Shown here piece after piece: positions 17,025-24,519 of a stretch of 64,000 nt of DNA. The notes under the pieces are model-generated. The model was not told where the DNA came from. It did not search any database and saw only the letters and a list, made by a program, of their open reading frames with translations. The DNA is from an uncultured Porphyromonadaceae bacterium (GTDB lineage: Bacteria > Bacteroidota > Bacteroidia > Bacteroidales > Muribaculaceae): contig URMS01000011.1 of the NCBI GenBank assembly GCA_900548975.1, positions 32,760 to 96,759 of the forward strand. The letters are read 5' to 3'. Every line of letters begins with the position of its first letter. Position 1 is the first letter of the stretch. The position numbers were made by a program, and so were the translations under genes.

Positions 17025-17262
17025 AACCGCCCCCGGCGGTTGAATATTCACACAGCCTATGGTTTGGACGTTCGTCAGAACGGCCATACCATAGGTCACC
17101 ATCCGTTTCGGTCAGCCAACCGCATGGCGGTTGAATATTGGCATATAACGTCGGGGTTATTCAACCGCCATGCGGTTGGTTGATTGATTTGCGCCGAAAA
17201 CCTATGGTACGTGGCTGCGCCCCGAACCATAGGCTATGTGAATATTAAACCGCCAAAGGCGG
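17025..17262. repeat. REPIN-like palindromic element without transposase
   Basis: Two inverted arms face each other across a 20-base spacer. Left arm: AACCGCCCCCGGCGGTT, then a CCTATGG...CCATAGG-type hairpin containing GGACGTTCGTCAGAACGG, then CAACCGCATGGCGGTTGAAT. The right arm is the mirror image, ending TGTGAATATTAAACCGCC. The arms match the ends of the transposase element at 20665-21410 but the gene is missing, so this is an internally deleted or passively mobilised copy. Together with the terminator at 17281-17309 it accounts for the 373-base gap between the two flanking genes. Confidence 0.85.
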
Positions 17263-17280
17263 TAACACCGGTTTCCAATA

Positions 17281-17309
17281 AAAAAACGCCCGGGGAGACC
17301 GGGCGTTTT
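17281..17309 (-). terminator. Intrinsic terminator after the secreted Ig-like protein gene
   Basis: ACGCCCGG-GGAGA-CCGGGCGT, an eight-pair GC-rich stem. On the minus strand it is followed by TTTTTT (plus 17281-17286). A T-run on the other side means it may also work rightward. Confidence 0.9.
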
Positions 17310-17332
17310 CATATTTTGGAAAAATAGAATTA

Positions 17333-19435
17333 TTATTTCACGAGGACCTTGGTGGCCTTGTTGCCCTGACGGCGGATATAGAGGCCGTTCTCGGGATTAG
17401 CCACGCGCACACCCTGCAGGTTGAAGTACTCAACAGGAGCATTCTCATCCACAACAATACCCTCGATACCGGTGGTAGTAGACTCGGTGAACTCGATAGG
17501 ATAAGCCTGTACAGTCGTGTTATACAAAGCTACAGCAGCTTTGACATCGTATGTGCCGGCGGGTACGGAAGCTGTCGAGAAGCTATTGCGGAAATTGATT
17601 GTTGTCGCAGCGGCTTCGTCGCCTTCGGCATAGGTAACAACTTCAGGTGTAATAGTACCGGTGAAGTTGCCAGATGCAGGAGTATCTTCAGCGAAGACAA
17701 CATTTTTGAGAATAACGATCTTGTTGACATCAGCAGCAGTAATAGCAGTTACCTCGGCGGGTTCGGGAACTGCAGCTGTCTCGGTAACTTCGGGAAGGGC
17801 GCTTACAGGCTTGATTTCAGGAAGTCCATTGAAAGGAGCATACTGACCTTCCCATCCAGCGGGAATCACATCCCCGGCCTTTAAACCTGAATTAAACATA
17901 AACACAAGAGTCGCTTCGCCGGATTCGGTCACTGCATAGATACTACCTTCATTAACAAAGGTTACAATGAGATCAAAACCAATTATACCTTTATTATTTT
18001 CACCAATGGCATAAAAGTCATCTACTGTCACATATTTCTTAACTACATTAAGAATATAGTAAGCAGAACCGGCATCAAATTCAGCTGTAGCCTCAGATTT
18101 TGCAGTAATAGTGGTTGTTCCTACGCCAACCAGTGTTAACGCACCGTCAGCACCGACTGTAGCGACTTCAGGATTGCTTGAAGTATATGTTACATCAAGA
18201 TTGTGGGGGTTTTGGAGTTTAGGAGTTTCAAAAGTGTCGCCAAGTGTAGCTGTATAATTTATAGTTTTGTATGCTAGTTCTGCATCCTTGAGGCCACCTT
18301 CAATTTCTTCATAAGTAACTTTAAGAGTAGTTATAGCATAGTTACCACCTGTCTGAGTCATGGTAATAACCGGGTTTTTCACATTGCCATTCCATGAATA
18401 GGTCTTATTATTACTTTCAACTGTTACACCGTCAATTTGAACGGTAGTAAAATTAGATGCCACCGCCATTTCAATGCCAGTAATATTGGCATTCTTGGCA
18501 GCAACTGCAATTGTAGCATTTCCTGATCCTGTCTTATATACACGAAGGCCATCAGACCAAAGACGGAAACCATTACCGCCAGTCTTGGCAAATGTCAGAG
18601 TCACTCCTTCACTGGTAGCAGTTGCTTCTGTAATATAAGTACTACCTCCTCTACTACCAAGATCATAAGTATTTTTTACAAAATCGAATGTTACATCGAC
18701 TGCAGTACTATTGGGATCGACCACTTTAATGGTATAGGATGCTGTACCGGCGTTGTATTCGTCGTTTGCTTCTGCAGTTGCTGTGATAGTGGCAGTACCT
18801 ACGCCTTTTATTTCTACTGCACCCGTATTTTCATCGACTGTGGCTACAGCCTCATTGTTTGTTTCAAAGATAACTTCAGCTGTGGTGGCCTTTGTGAGTT
18901 TCGGCGCTGTGAAAGCTTCACCGAGATTTACATTAAATTCAGTTGTTTCACCGAAAGAGAGACCTGCATCTGCTTTTACTACACCTGTAGCCGGTTCAAT
19001 TGTAATAGTCAGCTTATTTACTGCTTTATTACTTTTTGTAATATTACAGCTAAATTTAACAGATTCCTCATTACCTGTCCAGGTGTCGGCGGTTAAAGCC
19101 TTATTATTGTAATTAAAGCTGCCGTAATTATTATTTCCAAATTTCACGCCGGTAACTGTATAACCTGGAGCGGAAATTTCCATAGCAGAGCTTGTATAGA
19201 AACGCAGACCATCCTTCCATAGGCGGGTGTTGCCTGTAAGTTTAATAGATACAGCGCCATCCGTAATAGTAGTTGGATCAGGATTATATTCACTTGTAGT
19301 ACCTGAAAGACGGGTCATGCCATAAAGATCACTGGTTCCGTCTCCGACGAAGTCAAAGGTGACTTCGTCTGCAGAGGCGGCGAAGGAGAGGCCGACCACT
19401 GCGAGCAGTGAAAGTAGAAGTTTTTTCATACGCAT
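17333..19435 (-). CDS. Secreted multidomain beta-sandwich/Ig protein with C-terminal sorting-like tail
   Basis: A 700-residue protein of unknown function. A signal peptide (LLLSLLAVVGLSFAASA) is followed by a tandem pair of [beta module + Ig-like Big_2-type domain]: VTFDFVGDGT near 25 and VTFDFVKNTY near 245, each leading to an Ig unit (EAVATVDENTGAVEIKGVGT near 195, PEVATVGADGALTLVGVGT near 415). A possible OB-fold-like domain follows (about 470-640, AGDVIPAGWEGQYAPF, ADVNKIVILKNVVF). The tail, VEYFNLQGVRVANPENGLYI then RRQGNKATKVLVK, is nearly shared with the LRR protein at 30296-32572. AT-richer than its neighbours. It lies 71 bases after the secreted nuclease gene and may be cotranscribed with it. 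Confidence 0.65.
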   Translation of the reverse strand: MRMKKLLLSLLAVVGLSFAASADEVTFDFVGDGTSDLYGMTRLSGTTSEYNPDPTTITDGAVSIKLTGNTRLWKDGLRFYTSSAMEISAPGYTVTGVKFGNNNYGSFNYNNKALTADTWTGNEESVKFSCNITKSNKAVNKLTITIEPATGVVKADAGLSFGETTEFNVNLGEAFTAPKLTKATTAEVIFETNNEAVATVDENTGAVEIKGVGTATITATAEANDEYNAGTASYTIKVVDPNSTAVDVTFDFVKNTYDLGSRGGSTYITEATATSEGVTLTFAKTGGNGFRLWSDGLRVYKTGSGNATIAVAAKNANITGIEMAVASNFTTVQIDGVTVESNNKTYSWNGNVKNPVITMTQTGGNYAITTLKVTYEEIEGGLKDAELAYKTINYTATLGDTFETPKLQNPHNLDVTYTSSNPEVATVGADGALTLVGVGTTTITAKSEATAEFDAGSAYYILNVVKKYVTVDDFYAIGENNKGIIGFDLIVTFVNEGSIYAVTESGEATLVFMFNSGLKAGDVIPAGWEGQYAPFNGLPEIKPVSALPEVTETAAVPEPAEVTAITAADVNKIVILKNVVFAEDTPASGNFTGTITPEVVTYAEGDEAAATTINFRNSFSTASVPAGTYDVKAAVALYNTTVQAYPIEFTESTTTGIEGIVVDENAPVEYFNLQGVRVANPENGLYIRRQGNKATKVLVK

Positions 19436-19461
19436 TTATTTATAATTGGTTTAATGAATAT

Positions 19462-19486
19462 GAGAGGGGGTTGCGAATCCCCTCTC
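19462..19486 (-). terminator. Hairpin between the secreted nuclease gene and the Ig-like protein gene
   Basis: GAGAGGGG and CCCCTCTC form a perfect eight-pair stem around a nine-base loop in the 71-base gap. No U-tract follows on the minus strand, so it may be a processing or partial-termination hairpin rather than a strong terminator. Confidence 0.5.
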
Positions 19487-19506
19487 TGTTGTGGACTGTC
19501 AGGATA

Positions 19507-20556
19507 TTATTTGGCGTCGACGTAGCGGCGCAGGAATATTTCTGTGGGGAAGTGGTCGGAGTATCCGCCCAGGTAGCTTCCGCCCGAGTAAGTACGCTTG
19601 GGATATCCCTGGCGCGAGCCTTCGGTGTCTTTGAGAAAGTCGAAGTTGAGTACTTTGGCTTCGTAGAAGTGCCAGCGGTTGTCGGGCACATTCACAAGAT
19701 TGCCCGATATTATTATCTGGTCGAAAAGATTCCACGAACTCTTGTAGGCGAGCGTGCCTATGCCCTGATCGAGCTTGCTCCACCATGGGTTGAAGAAGCC
19801 GTGCGCCTCCACGCCTTTCGATTTCTTTTTGGCTCCGAGAACCACGGCGCAGCTCTTGTCCTGAGGATCATCGTTGAGGTCGCCCATTATTATTACGCCC
19901 ATCTCGGGATCGATGTTCCACAGCGAATCGGCAATCTGTTTGCACAGAGCTGCGGCTGCCTCGCGGTTGGGCGACGACTGCTCCTGTCCGCCCAGGCGCG
20001 AAGGCCAGTGATTGACAATCACGGCGATACGCTGTCCCAGCAGCGAGCCAACGACACACATTTGGTCGCGGGTGCGGTAGGGAATGGTGGTGAGGCGGTG
20101 GTTTGTCACGTTCTCTACGCGGAAATAACGCTTGTTGTAGATCATGCCTACGTCGACACCGCGGGCGTCGGGCGAGTCGTGGTGCACTATGCCGAGATCG
20201 AGGCCCTTGAGTTCGGGCTGGGCAATGACATCTTCCATCACCGAGCGGTTTTCTATTTCCGACACGCCGATGATAGCCGGTCCGAGGGGAGTGACGCGAG
20301 TCTTGAACTGCGATATGGCATAGGCTAGATTGTGCACTTTCTCATTGTATTTGCGGCTGTCCCACTGGCGTGGTCCGCCGGGAGTGAACTCCACGTCGCG
20401 GCCTTCGGGATTGTTGGGAATTGTATCGAAAAGATTCTCGAAATTATAGAAAGCTATGCCGGCAACCTGCACCTTGCGGTTGTTATCGGCAGCATTCATG
20501 GGCAAAACTGCTAAAGCCATCATTACGACGGCTATGATAGTATAGACGTGCTTCAT
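19507..20556 (-). CDS. Secreted endonuclease/exonuclease/phosphatase-family enzyme
   Basis: A 349-residue exported member of the DNase I-like EEP superfamily. A signal peptide (MKHVYTIIAVVMMALAVLPM) is followed by the catalytic set in order: AFYNFENLFDT (metal Asn/Glu), IIGVSEIENRSV (metal Glu), VIVNHWPSRLGG (His), IIMGDLNDDPQD (Asp/Asn) and YSDHFPTEIF (terminal Asp-His). All are intact, so a phosphodiesterase such as an extracellular nuclease is likely; exact substrate not determinable. It is divergent from the TonB receptor gene, the two promoters being split by a RAYT element. Its own promoter is at 20585-20616. Confidence 0.87.
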   Translation of the reverse strand: MKHVYTIIAVVMMALAVLPMNAADNNRKVQVAGIAFYNFENLFDTIPNNPEGRDVEFTPGGPRQWDSRKYNEKVHNLAYAISQFKTRVTPLGPAIIGVSEIENRSVMEDVIAQPELKGLDLGIVHHDSPDARGVDVGMIYNKRYFRVENVTNHRLTTIPYRTRDQMCVVGSLLGQRIAVIVNHWPSRLGGQEQSSPNREAAAALCKQIADSLWNIDPEMGVIIMGDLNDDPQDKSCAVVLGAKKKSKGVEAHGFFNPWWSKLDQGIGTLAYKSSWNLFDQIIISGNLVNVPDNRWHFYEAKVLNFDFLKDTEGSRQGYPKRTYSGGSYLGGYSDHFPTEIFLRRYVDAK

Positions 20557-20584
20557 ACGTTGAGATAAGGTGTATCTGATAGCG

Positions 20585-20616
20585 CAAATGTAATCAAAAA
20601 AATCACAACCCCCAAA
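20585..20616 (-). promoter_or_regulatory. Promoter of the secreted nuclease gene
   Basis: Minus-strand TTTG (plus CAAA 20613-20616), 20 bases, then TACATTTG (plus CAAATGTA 20585-20592): a full Bacteroidetes -33/-7 pair, about 30 bases before the ATG and immediately next to the RAYT element's left end. Confidence 0.75.
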
Positions 20617-20622
20617 AATTTT

Positions 20623-21449
20623 TTAGAACCGAGGGACGAGGGGCGGGGAACGGGAAGCGAGGAGAACCGCCTTGGCGGTTCAATATTCACACAGCCTATG
20701 GTTTGGACGTTCGTCAGAACGGCCACACCATAGGTCTTGCGCCATCCATAAACAGCCAACCGCATAGCGGTTGAATAACCCCGAATGTATTTTGCATAAA
20801 CTATTGCGCATATCCGGGTTAATAGCTATATTTGCCACATGGCTAATACATTATCTAAAATATATCTCCATATTATTTTCGCTGTAAAAGGACGATTCAG
20901 CGTGCTCCCCACACATAGTCTTCCGAATATACACGCATACATAGCAAACACCGTACGCAGCCTCGGGCATCAATGCACTATTGTAGGAGGAACCGAGAAT
21001 CATGTGCATATGCTGATTGAATATAACATTCAGAAGCTCATACCCGATCTTATCCACGATCTTAAGATAGCCACTTCGAAATATATAAACAATAATCGCA
21101 TGGTTGCCGGCAGATTTCAATGGCAACGAGGATATGCCGTCCTGTCATATTCCAAGTCAGCGGTGCCGGATCTCATCAATTATATAAAAAACCAATATGA
21201 ACATCATAAAGGGCGCTCACTGACAGAAGAAGTCCGACTGTTTCTGGACCGTTACGAGATAGAATACGACAATAAATATCTATTCGACGATTAGCATAGT
21301 GGTATTCAACCGCTATGCGGTTGGCTGACAGGAATGCGGCGAAGACCTATGGTACGAGGTCTGCGCCCCCGTACCATAGGCTGTGTGAATATTGAACCGC
21401 CAAGGCGGTTCCCCTCGCTCCACGCCCCTCGTCCCTCGCTTCTAAAAAA
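20623..21449. mobile_element. RAYT element: Y1 transposase between palindromic inverted ends
   Basis: The left end 20665-20701 and right end 21374-21410 are perfect 37-base inverted repeats. Each contains AACCGCC-TT-GGCGGTT and runs into CCTATGG. Inside them each arm has a CCTATGG/CCATAGG hairpin and an inner CAACCGCATAGCGGTTG-type palindrome. Outside, the inverted similarity continues imperfectly (GAGGGACGAGGGGCG) to an A-run at about 20623 and 21449. The enclosed gene is a REP-associated tyrosine transposase. It separates the secreted-nuclease promoter from the TonB-receptor promoter, so it probably inserted into a divergent promoter region. The flanks 20557-20838 and 21295-21615 hold nothing else except those promoters. 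Confidence 0.85.
20839..21294 (+). CDS. REP-associated tyrosine transposase (Y1, IS200-like)
   Basis: A 151-residue HUH single-strand endonuclease. The HUH motif is H55-V56-H57 in TENHVHMLIEY. The family's FQWQRGYAVLSYSKS block follows, then the catalytic-Tyr region INYIKNQYEHH, with Tyr115 the likely nucleophile. It is full length and apparently intact. It is flanked by imperfect palindromes rather than ordinary IS ends, which marks it as RAYT-type, the kind thought to mobilise REP/REPIN sequences. A TTTGCCACATGG context gives ATG 20839. Codon use is AT-richer than that of flanking genes. Confidence 0.88.
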   Translation: MANTLSKIYLHIIFAVKGRFSVLPTHSLPNIHAYIANTVRSLGHQCTIVGGTENHVHMLIEYNIQKLIPDLIHDLKIATSKYINNNRMVAGRFQWQRGYAVLSYSKSAVPDLINYIKNQYEHHKGRSLTEEVRLFLDRYEIEYDNKYLFDD

Positions 21450-21461
21450 ATTGGTGTTTTA

Positions 21462-21494
21462 TTTGCAAATGTGGGGGCTTTTTTACTAAATTTG
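21462..21494 (+). promoter_or_regulatory. Promoter of the TonB-dependent receptor operon
   Basis: TTTG (21462-21465), 21 bases, TAAATTTG (21487-21494). The predicted start leaves a leader of about 115 bases before the ATG at 21616. It lies just outside the right end of the RAYT element. Confidence 0.75.
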
Positions 21495-21615
21495 ACCGCT
21501 TTTACTCTGCCTGTCGCGCAGTATGTAGCACTACCAGGCGTTAACCTTTGAAATTCAAACGACAATATATACCGTATACACAATACACCGGAAAAAATCA
21601 CACTTATTTAACAAC

Positions 21616-24396
21616 ATGCGACAAAGACTTTTTCTTCTGGTACTTCTGTCGGCCCTCTGGCCGGCATTGTTAGCATCGGCGGCCACGGTAGTGGGCGTTG
21701 TTGTGAACGGAAGTACGGGCAGCCCCCTGAGTGGCGCCTATGTATCGGTCGGAGCGGACGGCACGCGTGCGACCACAAATTTCAACGGACAGTTCCGACT
21801 GGAAACGGCAGACAACACCGATGCGTATATCGTTGTGACCTGCGACGGCTTCCAGAGCGCCGGCCTCGACGTAGCGATAGGCGCCGGCACTGTAAATGTT
21901 GGCGAAATACGCCTCACTCAGGATAATATCGGCGAAGACTTCTACGGCGACGCCAACGACCTGATATTCGACGAAGCCGTGCTCGATGACGACGAAGGCT
22001 CCGCCCAGAGCATTTCGGCTCTCACCGGTGCCAACGACAACATCTACTACAACACCGCATCCTACAACTTCGGTCCGATGTACTTCCGCTACCGCGGCTA
22101 CGACAGCCAGTACCAGAGTGTGTATATCAACGGTATCAAGTTCAACGACCTTGTCCGCGGCCGCTTCAACTTCTCCACCCTTATGGGCATGACAAGCCGC
22201 GCATTCCGCAACAAGACCACCGCAGTGGGCATGGACGCCGCCAACTACGGCTTCGGCGACATCGGCGGCTCGGTGAACTACAACACCACCACCGACCTCT
22301 ATGCTCCGGGATTCAACGGTTCGGTGGCCTTCACCAACTCGAACTATATGTTCCGCGGAATGGTGACCTACGCCAGCGGCCTCAACAAACACGGCTGGGC
22401 CTACACCGTGAGCGCCATCGGCCGCTATGCCAAGGAAGGCGTGATGGAAGGCACATTCTACAACTCGGGAGGCCTGTTCCTCTCCATCGAGAAGCTTATC
22501 AACGCCAACAACACCCTTACCCTCACCGCATTCGGCGGTCCCACACAGCGCGCCACCGGCCGCCCCACCTATCAGGAAGCCTACGACCTGGCCGGCTCCA
22601 ACCTCTACAACCCCGACTGGGGCTATCAGGACGGCAAGAAGCGCTCGGCCCGCATCACCGAGACTTTCGACCCCACTGTGATCCTCAACTGGATATACAA
22701 GAAAGAGAACACTACGGTGAATACCGCCGCCGCTTTCCGCTCGGTATACTACAACCGTACCGCCCTCAACTACTACAAGGCACTCGACCCCAACCCCACA
22801 TACTACCGCTATCTGCCCTCCTACTATGAGGACGACAGCGAGATGTACGACCTTTACTACGATCTGTGGCGCAACAACGAGTCGTTCCGCCAGATCAAGT
22901 GGGACGATCTCTACCAGATCAACTACCTCAACAATGTGCAGAACGAAGGCCTCGCCGCCGACAGCCCCGACCGCAAGGGTTCGTCGTACATCATGGAGAA
23001 CCGCATCAACCACCAGCTCAATGCGATGTTCAACACCTACATCAACACCCGCATCAACTCGGTGCTCTCGCTGCAGGGCGGTCTGTCGTTCAACTACACC
23101 AAGAGCTCGAACTACAAGACCATACGCGACCTCCTGGGCGGTGAATTCTGGCTCGACATCGACCCCTTCAGCGACCGCGACATCGCCATCGCTCCCCAGA
23201 ATCTGCAGAACGATCTCGACAATCCCAACCGCCACGTGACCAAGGGCGACCGCTTCGGCTACGACTACGACATCCACGCCCTCCGCGCCGAGGCATGGCT
23301 CCAGAACGTGATCAACCTGCCCAAGTGGGACATCAACTACGGCGTGCAGATGAGCTACACCCAGTATCAGCGCGACGGCAAGATGCGCAACGGCCGCGCC
23401 CCCAACAACTCGCTCGGCAAGAGCGAAATGCTCCGCTTCGACAACGCCAGCATCAAGGCCGGCGCACTCTATAAGCTCGACGGCCGCAACATGTTCTCCG
23501 CCCACGTGCAGTACGGAACCCAGGCACCGCTCTTCGACGCCGTGTTCATCGCTCCGCGCGTGAAGAACACCGTGGTCGACAACGTCGAAAGCGAACGCAT
23601 CCTCTCGGCCGACCTCGCCTACATATGGAACTACCGCCGCTTCCGCGGCAGCATCACCGGCTTCTACACCGGTGTGAGCAACGCCATCGAGCGCAACGGC
23701 TTCTACGACGAGCGCTACACCACCTACACCAACGTAGTGCTGGCGGGTGTAAAACGCGCCTACAAGGGTGTGGAACTCGGCATGGCTTACAAGATTACCC
23801 CGAGCGTCACTGCATCGTTCGCCGGCATGTACTCGCGCTTCCAGTACAAGAACAATCCCAAGGGTACCCGTACATTCGAAAACGGCCTTTACCCCGACAC
23901 CACCCAGACCGTATATCTCAAAAACTACTATCTGGGCTCGACACCCCAGTACGCCGCCAACCTCGGCATAGACTGGGCCGCTCCGAAGAGCTGGTTCTTC
24001 AATGTCAACGCCACATGGCAGGGCGACGCCTACGTGAACCTCGCCCCGGCATACCACGAAGCTCTTCCCGACCTGCCCACCGCCGACATATGGAACGGCA
24101 GCACTCCCACCGAAGGACAGCTCATTGCCAAGATCGAAGAACTCTCCACACAGGACAAGCTCAAGAACGCATTCACTCTCAACGCCTCGATCGGCAAACT
24201 CATCTACATCAACCGCAAGGTGAGCATGAACGTGAACCTCAACCTCAACAACATCCTCAACAACAAGGATGTAGTGACCTACGCCTACCAGCAGGGACGT
24301 CTCGATACAAAGAACTACGACCGCAGCGCATATCCCAACCGCTTCAGCTACGCCCAGGGATTCCGCATGTATCTCAATGTCGGCATTCGTTTCTGA
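21616..24396 (+). CDS. TonB-dependent outer-membrane receptor
   Basis: A 926-residue outer-membrane transporter. It has a signal peptide (MRQRLFLLVLLSALWPALLASA), a carboxypeptidase-regulatory-like beta domain at about residues 25-100 (VVGVVVNGSTGSPLSGAYVS), a plug domain to about 270 (YFRYRGYDSQYQSVYINGI), and a 22-strand-type barrel ending in RMYLNVGIRF with a terminal Phe. No SusD partner follows; instead two OB-fold lipoproteins do. The substrate is therefore not obviously a glycan, and the divergent secreted nuclease suggests oligonucleotides, nucleosides or phosphate esters (inference). High GC and long antisense open frames reflect coding bias only. Confidence 0.92.
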   Translation: MRQRLFLLVLLSALWPALLASAATVVGVVVNGSTGSPLSGAYVSVGADGTRATTNFNGQFRLETADNTDAYIVVTCDGFQSAGLDVAIGAGTVNVGEIRLTQDNIGEDFYGDANDLIFDEAVLDDDEGSAQSISALTGANDNIYYNTASYNFGPMYFRYRGYDSQYQSVYINGIKFNDLVRGRFNFSTLMGMTSRAFRNKTTAVGMDAANYGFGDIGGSVNYNTTTDLYAPGFNGSVAFTNSNYMFRGMVTYASGLNKHGWAYTVSAIGRYAKEGVMEGTFYNSGGLFLSIEKLINANNTLTLTAFGGPTQRATGRPTYQEAYDLAGSNLYNPDWGYQDGKKRSARITETFDPTVILNWIYKKENTTVNTAAAFRSVYYNRTALNYYKALDPNPTYYRYLPSYYEDDSEMYDLYYDLWRNNESFRQIKWDDLYQINYLNNVQNEGLAADSPDRKGSSYIMENRINHQLNAMFNTYINTRINSVLSLQGGLSFNYTKSSNYKTIRDLLGGEFWLDIDPFSDRDIAIAPQNLQNDLDNPNRHVTKGDRFGYDYDIHALRAEAWLQNVINLPKWDINYGVQMSYTQYQRDGKMRNGRAPNNSLGKSEMLRFDNASIKAGALYKLDGRNMFSAHVQYGTQAPLFDAVFIAPRVKNTVVDNVESERILSADLAYIWNYRRFRGSITGFYTGVSNAIERNGFYDERYTTYTNVVLAGVKRAYKGVELGMAYKITPSVTASFAGMYSRFQYKNNPKGTRTFENGLYPDTTQTVYLKNYYLGSTPQYAANLGIDWAAPKSWFFNVNATWQGDAYVNLAPAYHEALPDLPTADIWNGSTPTEGQLIAKIEELSTQDKLKNAFTLNASIGKLIYINRKVSMNVNLNLNNILNNKDVVTYAYQQGRLDTKNYDRSAYPNRFSYAQGFRMYLNVGIRF

Positions 24397-24407
24397 TTCC
24401 GCCGGGT

Positions 24408-24500
24408 GAACAAGTTAAGAAAGTGAAAAAAGTTAAGATAATAGTACTTGCTCAATAAACTAATCTCTTAACTTCTTCGACTTAATACTCTTTCAACCCA
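24408..24500. repeat. Intergenic inverted repeat (GTTAAGATAAT class)
   Basis: GTTAAGAAAGTGAAAAAAG and GTTAAGATAATAG on the left are mirrored by AATCTCTTAACTTCTTCGAC and CTCTTTCAAC on the right. It lies between the receptor and the first OB-fold lipoprotein gene, and may set the receptor-to-lipoprotein expression ratio. Confidence 0.65.
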
Positions 24501-24519
24501 TCACCAACATAAACAACAA

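Noticed and set aside
20839..21294. Ordinary IS200/IS605 insertion
   Set aside because: No tnpB partner is present, and the ends are long nested palindromes with an extra inverted copy of the outer hairpin, which fits a RAYT better.
21347..21601. Small leftward open frame at the right end of the RAYT element
   Set aside because: It overlaps palindromic ends and the receptor promoter; no protein features.
21670..24057. A 795-codon open frame antisense to the TonB receptor gene
   Set aside because: It is the mirror of a GC-rich, codon-biased gene; its translation is Val/Gly/Ala/His-rich with no domain, and the sense gene has complete receptor features.
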